64,000 nucleotides of DNA, taken from JAAFIP01 sp043766985 (GTDB lineage Bacteria > Pseudomonadota > Gammaproteobacteria > Burkholderiales > Burkholderiaceae_C). The translations under genes were made by a program, and so were the position numbers. Of this stretch, positions 19,090-28,076 are shown piece by piece. The DNA is taken from positions 1 through 64,000 of the forward strand of contig JAYUHM010000132.1 of NCBI GenBank assembly GCA_043766985.1, written 5' to 3'. The number at the start of each line of letters is the position of its first letter. Positions within the stretch are counted from its first letter, which is position 1. Below the pieces are notes generated by a model, which worked only from the letters and a program-made list of their open reading frames with translations, did not search any database and was not told where the DNA came from.

Positions 19090-20352
19090 ATGCATTTACC
19101 ACGGCAAGGCAGTTGGGCACAGTTTGCAGGCAAGAGAGTGCTGTTGCTGCAAGGCCCGCACGGGCCATTTTTTAAACGCGTTGCTAGCGGTTTGCGTGCC
19201 GCCGGTGCGTCTGCCGTGGAAAAAATTAACTTCAATGGTGGTGATGGCCTTTACTACCCGGGCCAATCGGTAGCTTACCGCGGCAACTTGGCCGACTGGC
19301 CAGCCTACATTGACGCTTTTGTGCTGCGGCACGGTATTGATTGCATAGTGGCCTTTGGCGACTGCAGGCCCATACACATTGAGGCACGCACCGTGGCCCA
19401 TGCCCGCGGCATACATTACTGGGTGTTTGAGGAAGGCTATATTCGGCCCAATTTCATTACCTTTGAGCAGCATGGTGTGAATGGCTTTTCGTGCTTGCCC
19501 GACGAGCGCGGCGACTATGACGCTTGGCCCATGCTGCCCTTGTCGGATGATGCGCCTGTACCGCCCAGTTTTGGGCTGGCAGCAAAGTATGCAATGGCGT
19601 ACTTTACGGCCTCCGCGTTGGCCAAGCCTTGGTTTTGGCGCTACCAGCACCACCGTGATTTGAATATGCTGGACGGCCTGTATTGGGTGCGCTCTTATGT
19701 ACGGAAATTGCGCTACAAGTCGAAAGAGGCTAATGCGCTGGCCGACCTTCTGCCGCATGGGCAAGGCAAGTACTTCCTGGCTGTATTGCAGGTGGCATCG
19801 GACGCGCAAGTGGCCGTGCATTCACCCTACCAATCTGTAGCCGAGTTCATAGTCGACACGGTACGTTCATTTGCGCTGCACGGCCCAAGCGACGCGGTGT
19901 TGTTGGTTAAACACCACCCTATGGACCGGGGCTACAGCGACTACACGCGATTGGTCAAGGAACTGGCGCATACCCACCAATTGGCTGGGCGGCTGCGCTA
20001 TATACATGACCAGCATTTACCTACCTTGCTGGCGCATGCGCAGGGGGTGGTCACTATTAACAGTACCGTCGGCTTGTCGGCACTGTTTCATGGCACGCCG
20101 GTAATTACCTTGGGTAAAGCGGTGTACGACATGGCGGGCCTCACATGCCAAGTAGGCTTGGAGTCGTTTTGGCGCAATCCGCAGGCGCATAAACCCGATG
20201 CAGAGTTGCACGCCAAGTTTCGCAATTACGTCACGGCGCATACGCAAATTAACGGCAGTTTTTATGTGGAACTGCCGGAGTCTGACGCCGCTGGCGTGCG
20301 TTGGCGCGCCATGCCCGCCCTGCCTGCGTTGCCCGTACCGGCCACCCGCTAG
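19090..20352 (+). CDS. kpsS: Capsule linker Kdo transferase KpsS-like
   Basis: This 420-residue protein belongs to the KpsS family, which adds the first beta-Kdo to the phosphatidylglycerol-type lipid anchor in group 2 capsules. Visible family features are VLLLQGPHGPFFKRVA at the N-terminus, the FEEGYIRPNFITFE segment, LVKHHPMDRGY and the late INSTVGLSALFHG region. The only in-frame ATG after the upstream stop at 19051 is 19090, preceded by a weak GGAAG. It is followed one base later by the KpsC fusion gene. Confidence 0.9.
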   Translation: MHLPRQGSWAQFAGKRVLLLQGPHGPFFKRVASGLRAAGASAVEKINFNGGDGLYYPGQSVAYRGNLADWPAYIDAFVLRHGIDCIVAFGDCRPIHIEARTVAHARGIHYWVFEEGYIRPNFITFEQHGVNGFSCLPDERGDYDAWPMLPLSDDAPVPPSFGLAAKYAMAYFTASALAKPWFWRYQHHRDLNMLDGLYWVRSYVRKLRYKSKEANALADLLPHGQGKYFLAVLQVASDAQVAVHSPYQSVAEFIVDTVRSFALHGPSDAVLLVKHHPMDRGYSDYTRLVKELAHTHQLAGRLRYIHDQHLPTLLAHAQGVVTINSTVGLSALFHGTPVITLGKAVYDMAGLTCQVGLESFWRNPQAHKPDAELHAKFRNYVTAHTQINGSFYVELPESDAAGVRWRAMPALPALPVPATR

Positions 20353-20353
20353 C

Positions 20354-22588
20354 GTGGCGCAGCCCGTTGTAATTGATATTTCGCGGTTGCTGGGACGCTA
20401 CTTTGATGGGCGTTACCCCACTGGCGTAGACCGCGTTACCCTGGCTTATGCGCAGCATTACGGGCCATCGGCCCGCGCTATGCTGCGCTGGCGGGGTCGC
20501 AGTGGGCTGTTCTCACTGTCTATTTCGATGCAAGTATTTGCGCTGCTGGCGCGTTGGGATGCGGCTGACGCGCCCGCGTTGCGCATGCTGATTGCCCGAG
20601 GTGTAGTGTCAAGCGTGGGCAATGGTAATGGGCGCGGCGCTTGGCTGCTGCACACGGGGCATAACGACGCCGAAGCACCTGGGCTGTGGCGCAACATACG
20701 CTGGCATAACGTGCGACCGGTGTTTTTTGTACATGACTTGATACCGCTGACGCACCCGCAGTTTTGCCGCGCGGGCGAGCCGCAAAAGCACGCGCAGCGC
20801 GTGCGGCACATGCTGCAAGGCGCTGCTATCGTGACGAATTCGCATCACACGCTAGCGCAGTTGCGTGACTACGCACAAAATAATGAACTTACCGTTCCGC
20901 CAAGCACCGTGGCACTGCTGGCACCGCCTGCCGAATTCACTTTTAAAGTAATAGCTAGTAACCCCTTGGCTGCTGGGGCTAAAGGTGAAATCTACTTTGC
21001 AGTGGTGGGTACCATAGAGCCGCGTAAAAACCATGCGTTGCTACTTGCTGCGTGGCGCCATCTACTGGCGACTTTGCCAGTGGCGCAAGTGCCGCACCTG
21101 GTGGTGATCGGCCAGTCCGGTTGGGATTGCGAAGCGCTGGAAAAAGAGTTGCATGACACGCAGGCTTTTAAGGGGCGTTTGCAGTGGATAGAGCAGTGCA
21201 GTGATGCCGACATGCTGGCATGGTTGCAGGGTGCCCAGGCGCTGCTGTTCCCCAGCTTTGTTGAGGGTTTTGGCATGCCTTTGGCTGAAGCCTTGTCGCT
21301 GGGCACACCAGTGATTGCCAGCGATTTAGCCGTGTTTCGTGAATTTGCAGGCAACGTACCGCATTACCTGGCGCCCACTGATGCAACGGCCTGGGCTAGC
21401 GTGGTGATGGCTTATGCCCAAACTTCCAGTGGCGAGCGCGCGGCGCAGTGCGAGCGTATCGGCAACTGGCATGCGCCCACGTGGGCAGAGCATTTTTTAA
21501 AGGTGGATGCCTTGCTTGCGTCGTTGGATGCGCCCACGCAGTGCGACGCTGCTGACCGCTTGCGCCACACGTTGCAGCATTCACCCGATGCCGTGCCCAC
21601 GCGAGGGTTTTCGTGGCGCAAAGGGCGCATTTTGCAGCGCTACCTGCGGGCTATGCGGCAGCCAAAGGCGCTGGGTATGCCGCTGGCGTGGGGGATGGCC
21701 GCAGCTAGCCCGGGCGTGGTACGGGTAGAGGACGGGTTTATCCGGTCGGTTGGTTTGGGGGCTGACCTGGCGCGGCCATTGTCGTGGGTGTTTGACACCC
21801 GTGGCATGTACTTTGACGCCACTGGGCCGAGTGACCTGGAGTGGCTCATTGGGCACCAAGAATATTCGAGCATTCAATTGGCACGAGCCGCTGCTTTGCG
21901 CGCGCAAGTAGTGGGCTTGGGCGTTACTAAATACAACCTTGCGGCTATGCCGTGGCGCAGGCCGCGCGGGCAAAAAAATGTGCTGCTGGTGGCGGGGCAG
22001 GTGGAGTCGGACGCGTCTATTCGGCTAGGCGCGCACTCGGTGCGCACCAATGCCCAGTTGCTACAAGCCGTGCGGTCGCGCTGCCCCGATGCCTATATCG
22101 TTTATAAACCCCATCCCGACGTGGTGGCGGGCCTGCGCGCAGGCCAAACTTTGGCCGCTATTACCCATGCGTGCGCGGACGAGGTGTTAGAGCAGGCCGA
22201 CATGGCACAACTTCTGCAAGAAGTGGATGAAGTGCACGTCATCACCTCGTTAACCGGTTTTGAAGCCTTGTTACGGGGGGTGCCGGTAACCGTGTACGGC
22301 GCGCCTTTTTATGCGGGCTGGGGGCTGTGCACCGAGGTTGAGTTACCAGCCGCGGTAGCCGCTCGGCGCACCCGGCGCACCCGGCGCGTCAGCATCGACC
22401 ATTTGGTGGCGGCGGCGCTGATCGATTACCCAGTGTATTTGCACCCCAAACATGATCGCCTGATGACGCCGGAGCAAGCGGTACACACTTTGCAGGCGCA
22501 GCGGGCGGCGCCAAATAAGCTTGCGGGGGGCCATGTGTTGCGCCGTCCTTTACTTGCCATGCTGGCAAAGCTAAAAAAGCGTTTTTAA
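20354..22588 (+). CDS. Fusion of GT4 glycosyltransferase with a single KpsC-like Kdo transferase module
   Basis: The start is placed at the GTG one base after the kpsS stop; an earlier in-frame ATG at 20198 would lie deep inside kpsS. This gives 744 residues. Residues 1 to about 400 form a GT4 enzyme with GTIEPRKNHALLLAA and the EX7E motif FVEGFGMPLAEALSLG. Residues from about 415 on are KpsC-like: VRVEDGFIRSVGLGADL, PLSWVFDTRGMYFDAT, YKPHPDVVAGLR and ITSLTGFEALLRG. Known KpsC proteins carry two such modules in tandem. Here one module seems to be replaced by the GT4 domain, implying a changed capsule linker. The stop codon overlaps the stop of the convergent hydrolase gene. Confidence 0.85.
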   Translation: MAQPVVIDISRLLGRYFDGRYPTGVDRVTLAYAQHYGPSARAMLRWRGRSGLFSLSISMQVFALLARWDAADAPALRMLIARGVVSSVGNGNGRGAWLLHTGHNDAEAPGLWRNIRWHNVRPVFFVHDLIPLTHPQFCRAGEPQKHAQRVRHMLQGAAIVTNSHHTLAQLRDYAQNNELTVPPSTVALLAPPAEFTFKVIASNPLAAGAKGEIYFAVVGTIEPRKNHALLLAAWRHLLATLPVAQVPHLVVIGQSGWDCEALEKELHDTQAFKGRLQWIEQCSDADMLAWLQGAQALLFPSFVEGFGMPLAEALSLGTPVIASDLAVFREFAGNVPHYLAPTDATAWASVVMAYAQTSSGERAAQCERIGNWHAPTWAEHFLKVDALLASLDAPTQCDAADRLRHTLQHSPDAVPTRGFSWRKGRILQRYLRAMRQPKALGMPLAWGMAAASPGVVRVEDGFIRSVGLGADLARPLSWVFDTRGMYFDATGPSDLEWLIGHQEYSSIQLARAAALRAQVVGLGVTKYNLAAMPWRRPRGQKNVLLVAGQVESDASIRLGAHSVRTNAQLLQAVRSRCPDAYIVYKPHPDVVAGLRAGQTLAAITHACADEVLEQADMAQLLQEVDEVHVITSLTGFEALLRGVPVTVYGAPFYAGWGLCTEVELPAAVAARRTRRTRRVSIDHLVAAALIDYPVYLHPKHDRLMTPEQAVHTLQAQRAAPNKLAGGHVLRRPLLAMLAKLKKRF

Positions 22589-23841
22589 CGCGGGCGGAAA
22601 AGTTGAAACTGCGTGAAACTTGCAACGCTAGGCGTATTGGCGTACCGGTCTTTTAGCGAGACGTTTCCGGCGGTTAACGCAAAGTAGTCATAGTCGCCCG
22701 CAATGCGCCCGGCCTTGATGTACTGAAAATGCAGCTCAAACCGCTTTTTGCGCAGCGCTTGGTAGTCAGCAGCTGAAAATAGGGTTTGAAACCGTGGCGA
22801 CAAAAGCTTGGGGGCGCACGGCCCGCGCTGGCCTAGGGGCACGGCCGCATTTACAGCATCAACCAAGGCAAAACAGCACCCGTCCGCTGGCGCTGAAAAA
22901 TCTACCCACGACAAACCCTGCTGTTGCGACAAGGTTTGCAAATGCGCTCGAAATGCATGCGCCATAGGCAGACTACTGAGCATGGGCAGGCATTGCCCTA
23001 GCGTGACAAAACCCAATTGGGTGATTTTATTTACCGCCGTTGGCGCAAAGCAATGCGCCAACGCGCTGGCTGCAACAATGCAACCCGAGCTGTGCCCAAC
23101 CACCAACACTTCATCATAGTCACCACTGTGCTGCGCTTGGCTAATGCTGCCAGCCAAAATGCGCAAGCGCTCCTCTAGCGCAGGCACTTGCCCCAAAGCC
23201 AGTTTGCGGGTGAACAGGTAGCTACGCATCAGCCACAGCATGTGGAACTTGTTTTCTAGCTGGCGTACAAGCCAGGCCAGCGTGATCGTGACCAGTGCCC
23301 AGAGGGTGATGAGCGCCGCAACTTGGCTTATCCAGCCCACAGCAAACCCGAGCAGTCTGGCGTCGTGCACCATTACCCACGCTAGCCAAGGCGTTACAAG
23401 CCAAATGCCTGCAGCTACAAGCACCAGCGCCAATGGCGATGCCAATGCCACCACGGGAGGCCATGCCAGCCGCAGCATCGCCAGCAGTGCACCGGTGCGC
23501 AAGTAGAGCCACTGGGTGGTAAAAAATGCGCAGGCAAAACGCCATGCTGCGTCCAGGCTGTCCAATAATCCCCAATGGGCGCGCACGATGTCGTCCCAGC
23601 GGGCAAAAATGTAGTCGGTTTGTGTACTGCCCGAGTCTTGACCATGCAGGGGCGTACTGCTTACCTCCCATGCGGCAAGATGCTCGCCCTTTTTGCGCCG
23701 CGCGCCAACTTCTATCTGGTAGCCAGTCAAGGCGGCTTGCTGCGCCGCTTGCTCTTGGTACAGCCTGTGGTAGTGTGCTGGCCCTGTCGGGTCAAAGCCC
23801 GCAAAGTAAAACACGCAGCGGCGGCGAACGGTTGCATCCAT
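22585..23841 (-). CDS. Membrane-embedded alpha/beta hydrolase-like protein, copy 1
   Basis: This 418-residue protein begins with VFYFAGFDPTGPAHYH, then has a stretch of two or more strongly hydrophobic segments at about residues 115-195. The nucleophile-elbow motif VVGHSSG (GxSxG) lies near residue 250. The C-terminus has LHFQYIKAGRIAGDYDYF with a conserved His that could be catalytic. It is the last gene of a five-gene minus-strand operon and is paralogous to the product of 25596-26756. Lipase, esterase or acyltransferase activity at the membrane is plausible from the fold. I do not recognise a characterised homologue. Confidence 0.7.
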   Translation of the reverse strand: MDATVRRRCVFYFAGFDPTGPAHYHRLYQEQAAQQAALTGYQIEVGARRKKGEHLAAWEVSSTPLHGQDSGSTQTDYIFARWDDIVRAHWGLLDSLDAAWRFACAFFTTQWLYLRTGALLAMLRLAWPPVVALASPLALVLVAAGIWLVTPWLAWVMVHDARLLGFAVGWISQVAALITLWALVTITLAWLVRQLENKFHMLWLMRSYLFTRKLALGQVPALEERLRILAGSISQAQHSGDYDEVLVVGHSSGCIVAASALAHCFAPTAVNKITQLGFVTLGQCLPMLSSLPMAHAFRAHLQTLSQQQGLSWVDFSAPADGCCFALVDAVNAAVPLGQRGPCAPKLLSPRFQTLFSAADYQALRKKRFELHFQYIKAGRIAGDYDYFALTAGNVSLKDRYANTPSVASFTQFQLFRPR

Positions 23842-23846
23842 GGGCT

Positions 23847-24191
23847 TTAAAAAATGGTTTGTTTCTCAAGGCCTTTTTGCAGGACCAGATCAACAATCGG
23901 TTGCTCGCGTTTGTTGGCGCGCTGGCAATGGTTTTTTTGCAGTTTGTCGGTGATGCGGATCACCCATCGCGCCCACCAACGGTGCTGCTCACGCCAAGCG
24001 TGGGACGACACTGACTCCCATGCGTAGCCGTTGAACACGGTGGCATTGACAAAATGGTCCAGCGCCCGCACGCCCGCCCGGGCGCGTGCGTTTTTGCCCA
24101 AAAACCCCACCCACACCAAAATCAGATACCCCAGCACGGCCATGGGGACGATCAAGGTCATCAGTAAAAATCCGGCGAATCGTTCTTTCAT
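23847..24191 (-). CDS. Small membrane-anchored protein of unknown function
   Basis: This 114-residue protein has one N-terminal hydrophobic segment (LLMTLIVPMAVLGYLILVWV) and a charged remainder with ALDHFVNATVF, SSHAWRE and NHCQRANKREQ. The layout (LD..N...; S..AWR; HC...E) recalls a short protein family I have seen in Burkholderiales prophages, but here it carries a membrane anchor and sits inside a metabolic operon. It overlaps the P450 stop by ATGA and is followed 5 bases later by hydrolase copy 1. Function unknown. Confidence 0.65.
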   Translation of the reverse strand: MKERFAGFLLMTLIVPMAVLGYLILVWVGFLGKNARARAGVRALDHFVNATVFNGYAWESVSSHAWREQHRWWARWVIRITDKLQKNHCQRANKREQPIVDLVLQKGLEKQTIF

Positions 24192-25591
24192 GGTGAGGGC
24201 GCCACGTCAGCGTGGGGTCGTTCAGTAAGTTGAATGTAAATGCCGTTGGCAGATCGAATGGTAAGCCGTCCAACGGGCTCGGGTGTGTGGTGCGCCAGCG
24301 GGCTAATGCGGTAGCGGCGCACCAGATTGGCCAAAATAAGCGCGGCCTCCTGATGGGCAAATGCGGCGCCTATGCAGACCCGTGGGCCAGAGCTAAAAGG
24401 CAGATAGGCGTCACGTGCAGAGGCGCGGCCAGCGGTCTGGGTAAAGCGGTCCGGGTCAAATTCGTCAGGCCGCTCCCACAAGCCCCGGTGACGGTGGATG
24501 AGCCAAGGCGCGATGACGACCGAGTCGCCGGCTTTAAGGGTTTTGTCGCGCATGGTGTCAGTGGCCGCAACGCCGCGTGCAAAAAAGCCAACCGGCGGAA
24601 ACAGCCTGAGCGTTTCGCGAAACACATTCCAGGTGAGCTCCAGCTCTTTGAGCTGGTGGGCTTGCAGGCTTTGGCTGCCAGCTACTTGCTGCACTTCGGC
24701 GGCCATACGCTCTTGAATAGCGGGGCTATGCGCTAAAAGGTGCAGCCCCCACGATAGGGCGCTGGCAGAAGTCTCGTGGCCGGCTAAAAACAGCATGGCC
24801 ACTTGGTTAAGTAGCTCTTCACTGGTAAAGCGCTCACCCGTGGCGGTGTCGCGGGCTTGCAGCAGCGAGCCCAAAATGTCGGTGGGGGTGGTGTCAGCAA
24901 CGGCGTCCCGCGCATCAAAGCGGGGTTGGATCATGGCCGCCAGCCGCTGCCGAATGTCCAGCGCCGCGCGGTTGCTGCGGCGGCGCAGCCAGAATGGCAC
25001 CAGCCATTTCAAACCGTACACCAAGGGCAAAGTCAGGCGTGGCGACAGCGCTTGGTACAGCGTAAACGCGTCAAATATTTTTTTGGCTTGTCCGGTGTCG
25101 ATGCCGATTGAAAAAATCGTCCTGAAAATAATATCGGCCGTCACGTGCGTCATCTCGTCTTGCACGTCATGGCTTTGCTGCAAATCCCATTGCTGTATGC
25201 GCTGCAGCATGGCGTCCGTGGCTTGCTGCATATGGTCAAAAGCCACCTGTATGCGAGCTTGCGCAAACGAGGGGTTCATCATCTGGCGCTGGCGCTGCCA
25301 CTGCGCGCCATTGGTGGTAAAAATGCTGTCGCCCAACAGTGGGCGCAAGGCGTCACCCATCAGCGCGTGCTTGGGGTAGTTGGCCACGGCCTCAGACAAC
25401 ACGTGGTGTACGCAGGCGGGCTCGTTCACCATAAACAGGGTGGAGTTGATCAGCGAGACCTGCCCCATATGCATCGCGTAGCTACGCTCATACAGCGAGT
25501 CGAGCCAGGAATGGCGAGCGCTGAAAAACGCCTTCCAGGCGGGCGCCTTGGTTTTGCGGGGCGGCGGATAAACAGGGCAAAAAGCGGACAT
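24188..25591 (-). CDS. Cytochrome P450
   Basis: This 467-residue haem monooxygenase has all the core motifs: the I-helix oxygen-activation motif AGHETSA, the K-helix ETLR, and the haem-ligand loop FSSGPRVCIG with the axial Cys. The sequence style is closest to the CYP4/CYP102-like fatty-acid hydroxylases rather than the His-containing FGxGxHxC bacterial type. A hydrophobic-substrate hydroxylation, for example of a fatty acyl chain, is therefore plausible. No N-terminal membrane anchor is evident and no dedicated ferredoxin or reductase is adjacent. It lies in the middle of the five-gene operon, 4 bases from the hydrolase stop upstream and overlapping the small gene downstream. Confidence 0.92.
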   Translation of the reverse strand: MSAFCPVYPPPRKTKAPAWKAFFSARHSWLDSLYERSYAMHMGQVSLINSTLFMVNEPACVHHVLSEAVANYPKHALMGDALRPLLGDSIFTTNGAQWQRQRQMMNPSFAQARIQVAFDHMQQATDAMLQRIQQWDLQQSHDVQDEMTHVTADIIFRTIFSIGIDTGQAKKIFDAFTLYQALSPRLTLPLVYGLKWLVPFWLRRRSNRAALDIRQRLAAMIQPRFDARDAVADTTPTDILGSLLQARDTATGERFTSEELLNQVAMLFLAGHETSASALSWGLHLLAHSPAIQERMAAEVQQVAGSQSLQAHQLKELELTWNVFRETLRLFPPVGFFARGVAATDTMRDKTLKAGDSVVIAPWLIHRHRGLWERPDEFDPDRFTQTAGRASARDAYLPFSSGPRVCIGAAFAHQEAALILANLVRRYRISPLAHHTPEPVGRLTIRSANGIYIQLTERPHADVAPSP

Positions 25592-25595
25592 GGAT

Positions 25596-26756
25596 TTAGG
25601 TCAAAGCGAACCGGTCGCCTAAATATTGAGCGCCGTAGAGCATGGCAAAGTAATCATATGCGCCAACGCGCTCGGGGCATTGCAGATACTGCTGGTGTAC
25701 GCGGTATTTGTTCTTTTTAAGCGCTTGATAGGCCTCGGGGCTAAACAAGAGGTGAAACTGGGGTGATATGAAGCGTCTTACGGCCCCCGAACTTGGGGCT
25801 TGGGGCGCAAAAACGGCGATGGGATTGCACAGGGGATACGAGCCCCAGTCTATCGGCGATGTGTAGTCTACCCAAGCCATCGTGCTGCCGCTCAGAGCAG
25901 CCAAGTCTGCACGCACCTGCTGGCCTGCGGGCAGGGCGGCTGCTACGGGGACGCAGTTACCCAGCGTAAGCAGGTTTAAACGGGCGCTCTGACGGGCGGG
26001 CGCTTGCGCCACAACGCGAGCCAGCAGGCCTACCGCCAAACTGGAACCTGCGCTGTAGCCAACCACCAAGACTTCATCTACGGGGCTGTTGGCAAGGACG
26101 GCGCATACACGAATGCACCAAGCATCAAGACGACCTTCTAAAGCCGTACTTTTGCCGTTTGCAAGCGTATTGGCAAAATCGACTACCCGCAAAAACCAAG
26201 TGGTGGGCACACTTTTGAGCCCGCGCCATGCCACCGCAGCGGTCAGTGCGGCTACCACCCCCGTACCTAGGGCGGCTACCCCGTTGGAAGGGACAAACAG
26301 CTTAAGCAGCGCGTAGGCCAGCGCGCTCGCGCCGATAACGCCAATCAGCGCAAGCAACACCAACGCATAAGGAAACAGTGCTGCATACGCCGTAGCAGGC
26401 GCTAGCGCGTGCAAACGCCGGATGCTGCCACCGATGGAAAAATCCCACAGGCTGCGCAAACCCTGGCGCGCCAGCGCCATAGGGCTGCGCGCCCACAGAC
26501 TTCGCACCACATCGTCCCAGACGAGGTATTCAAACACGGTGCTCACGGGCTCTGGCGTGTGCTGCGCTTGGGTGGTCCAGGTTTGACTGAAGGCACCGAC
26601 GCGCTCGCGCGGGCCAAGCGTGTGCTGGATACCGCTTAACGCGCTGTAGTGGGCCAGCTCAACCCGGTGCTGCTGGTAAAAACTGGAGGCGCCTTTAGGG
26701 TCAAAGCCGCCCATAAAAAAGACATGGCGCGTGCGCACGCTGGCTTGGCTGTCCAT
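25596..26756 (-). CDS. Membrane-embedded alpha/beta hydrolase-like protein, copy 2
   Basis: The start is the ATG that overlaps the TGA of the glycosyltransferase gene (TGATG), giving 386 residues; a longer frame reaching 26861 runs into that gene and is unlikely. The layout matches copy 1: VFFMGGFDPKGASSFYQQH at the N-terminus, paired hydrophobic segments at about residues 110-190, VVGYSAG as nucleophile elbow, and VHQQYLQCPERVGAYDYF at the C-terminus. The two copies flank the P450 gene, so they probably arose by duplication and may act on the substrate and product of the same pathway or form a heteromer. Confidence 0.7.
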   Translation of the reverse strand: MDSQASVRTRHVFFMGGFDPKGASSFYQQHRVELAHYSALSGIQHTLGPRERVGAFSQTWTTQAQHTPEPVSTVFEYLVWDDVVRSLWARSPMALARQGLRSLWDFSIGGSIRRLHALAPATAYAALFPYALVLLALIGVIGASALAYALLKLFVPSNGVAALGTGVVAALTAAVAWRGLKSVPTTWFLRVVDFANTLANGKSTALEGRLDAWCIRVCAVLANSPVDEVLVVGYSAGSSLAVGLLARVVAQAPARQSARLNLLTLGNCVPVAAALPAGQQVRADLAALSGSTMAWVDYTSPIDWGSYPLCNPIAVFAPQAPSSGAVRRFISPQFHLLFSPEAYQALKKNKYRVHQQYLQCPERVGAYDYFAMLYGAQYLGDRFALT

Positions 26757-28012
26757 CACGCTAGGCGCTCCAGTGCCAGGCACGCGTTGTCGATGGATGC
26801 ATTGTGCGAGAGGGTGCGCACGCGCTGCAGCGCTACCGCATGTTGGGTAGTGCCCGCCCATGTGTTTAGTGCCGAGGCTGCGGCATCCACATTGGCATCG
26901 CGCGCGAGCCGCCGCCCCACGCCTAGGGTTGCCACGCAGCGGGCATTTTCAAACTGGTCGTGCGCACAGGCTTGGATAATTTGCGGTATGCCAGCGGCCA
27001 GCGCCTGCGCGCAGGTGCCAATGCCGCCGTGGTGCACGATGGCCGCGCACCGCGCTAGCAAGGTAGAAAACGGCTCGTAGGCAGCGTACAACATGCCTGC
27101 GGGCGGCTGCGCTGGCAGCTGGCCGGGCAGGGCGCTCAAAAAAATGCCGCGCTGGCCAGTGCGCTGCAAAGCGGCTTGCCAGACAGCAAACTGCCCAGCA
27201 CTGTGGGCCATGGCGGTGCCCAGCATCACCACCACAGGCGCTGACCCTTGGGCCAAAAATGCCTGCACTTCGTGTGAGAGTTGCGCACCGGCGTCCAACT
27301 GGTAGCGCGGAAACTCGCTGTACTGCATCGCCGCTGGGTAATCCGGCTTGCGCGGTGCAAACCACTCTGGAAACAGCGCCAGGCTGCTCTCAGCATGCAT
27401 CCAATCACCAAAAATGCTGCGGGTGTGTGGGGCGGGCACGCCCAGCTCTGCGCAAATGGCGTGCAGACGATTGCGCGCCATAGGCTCGAGTTTGTAACGG
27501 TCTATGGCCATCCAGATGGCTTGCAGCAGCCAGCGAGGCGTGCCTTGCGGCCAATGGCTGTGGGCGATGGTAATTGGCGCTGTGCAACTGCGCAGCATGC
27601 TGGGCGCCGTGTAGGCGGTGGTAAGTGGCACGCCCAGATGCAGTTGGGCCAAGCGTGCGCCCAGCATTTGGGGGCCGGCCAGCACATGCAGGGGCTGTTG
27701 GTGTTGCTGCCTGAGCTGCAATGCGCGGTACAGCGGGGCAACGCTGGGTGCCAGCAGGGTGCGCCACAAAACCCCCATACCTTTGATGGGGTGCCACAAG
27801 TTGGGGTTGGAAACACAGGCGCTGTAGTCCAGCGTGGGGCCCGCATCGATAAACTCCAAACCAGCGGCCTCAATGGCGTTTTGGTGCAAGGTATTAGAAA
27901 ACATGGCCACCGCGTGCCCCCGCGCACGCATGGCGTGGCCAATGGCAATATAGGGGTGCGCATCCCCGGCGCTGCCTACACTGGCCAGAATGAGTTGCGA
28001 GCCTGGTTTCAT
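26756..28012 (-). CDS. UGT/RhlB-type glycosyltransferase (GT1)
   Basis: This 418-residue GT-B enzyme has the N-terminal ILASVGSAGDAHPYIAIG, the start typical of the MGT/RhlB group. The donor-binding region is HHGGIGTCAQALAAGIPQII followed by AHDQFENA. Relatives glycosylate lipids or small hydrophobic molecules (for example RhlB, which puts rhamnose on a hydroxyacyl dimer). It is the first gene of the minus-strand operon with two hydrolase-like proteins and a P450. It starts 64 bases from the divergent phosphomannomutase gene. A hydroxylated lipid acceptor made by the P450 is my inference. Confidence 0.85.
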   Translation of the reverse strand: MKPGSQLILASVGSAGDAHPYIAIGHAMRARGHAVAMFSNTLHQNAIEAAGLEFIDAGPTLDYSACVSNPNLWHPIKGMGVLWRTLLAPSVAPLYRALQLRQQHQQPLHVLAGPQMLGARLAQLHLGVPLTTAYTAPSMLRSCTAPITIAHSHWPQGTPRWLLQAIWMAIDRYKLEPMARNRLHAICAELGVPAPHTRSIFGDWMHAESSLALFPEWFAPRKPDYPAAMQYSEFPRYQLDAGAQLSHEVQAFLAQGSAPVVVMLGTAMAHSAGQFAVWQAALQRTGQRGIFLSALPGQLPAQPPAGMLYAAYEPFSTLLARCAAIVHHGGIGTCAQALAAGIPQIIQACAHDQFENARCVATLGVGRRLARDANVDAAASALNTWAGTTQHAVALQRVRTLSHNASIDNACLALERLA

Positions 28013-28076
28013 GAGTAAGCAAGCTTATCAGAAGCGAAATTACAATCAGGGCACAACAACCCCAGGACGGTATTTC

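Noticed and set aside
20198..20353. Longer N-terminus for the KpsC fusion
   Set aside because: These 52 residues overlap kpsS in another frame and have Cys/Pro/Arg-rich nonsense composition; the protein-like sequence begins at GTG 20354.
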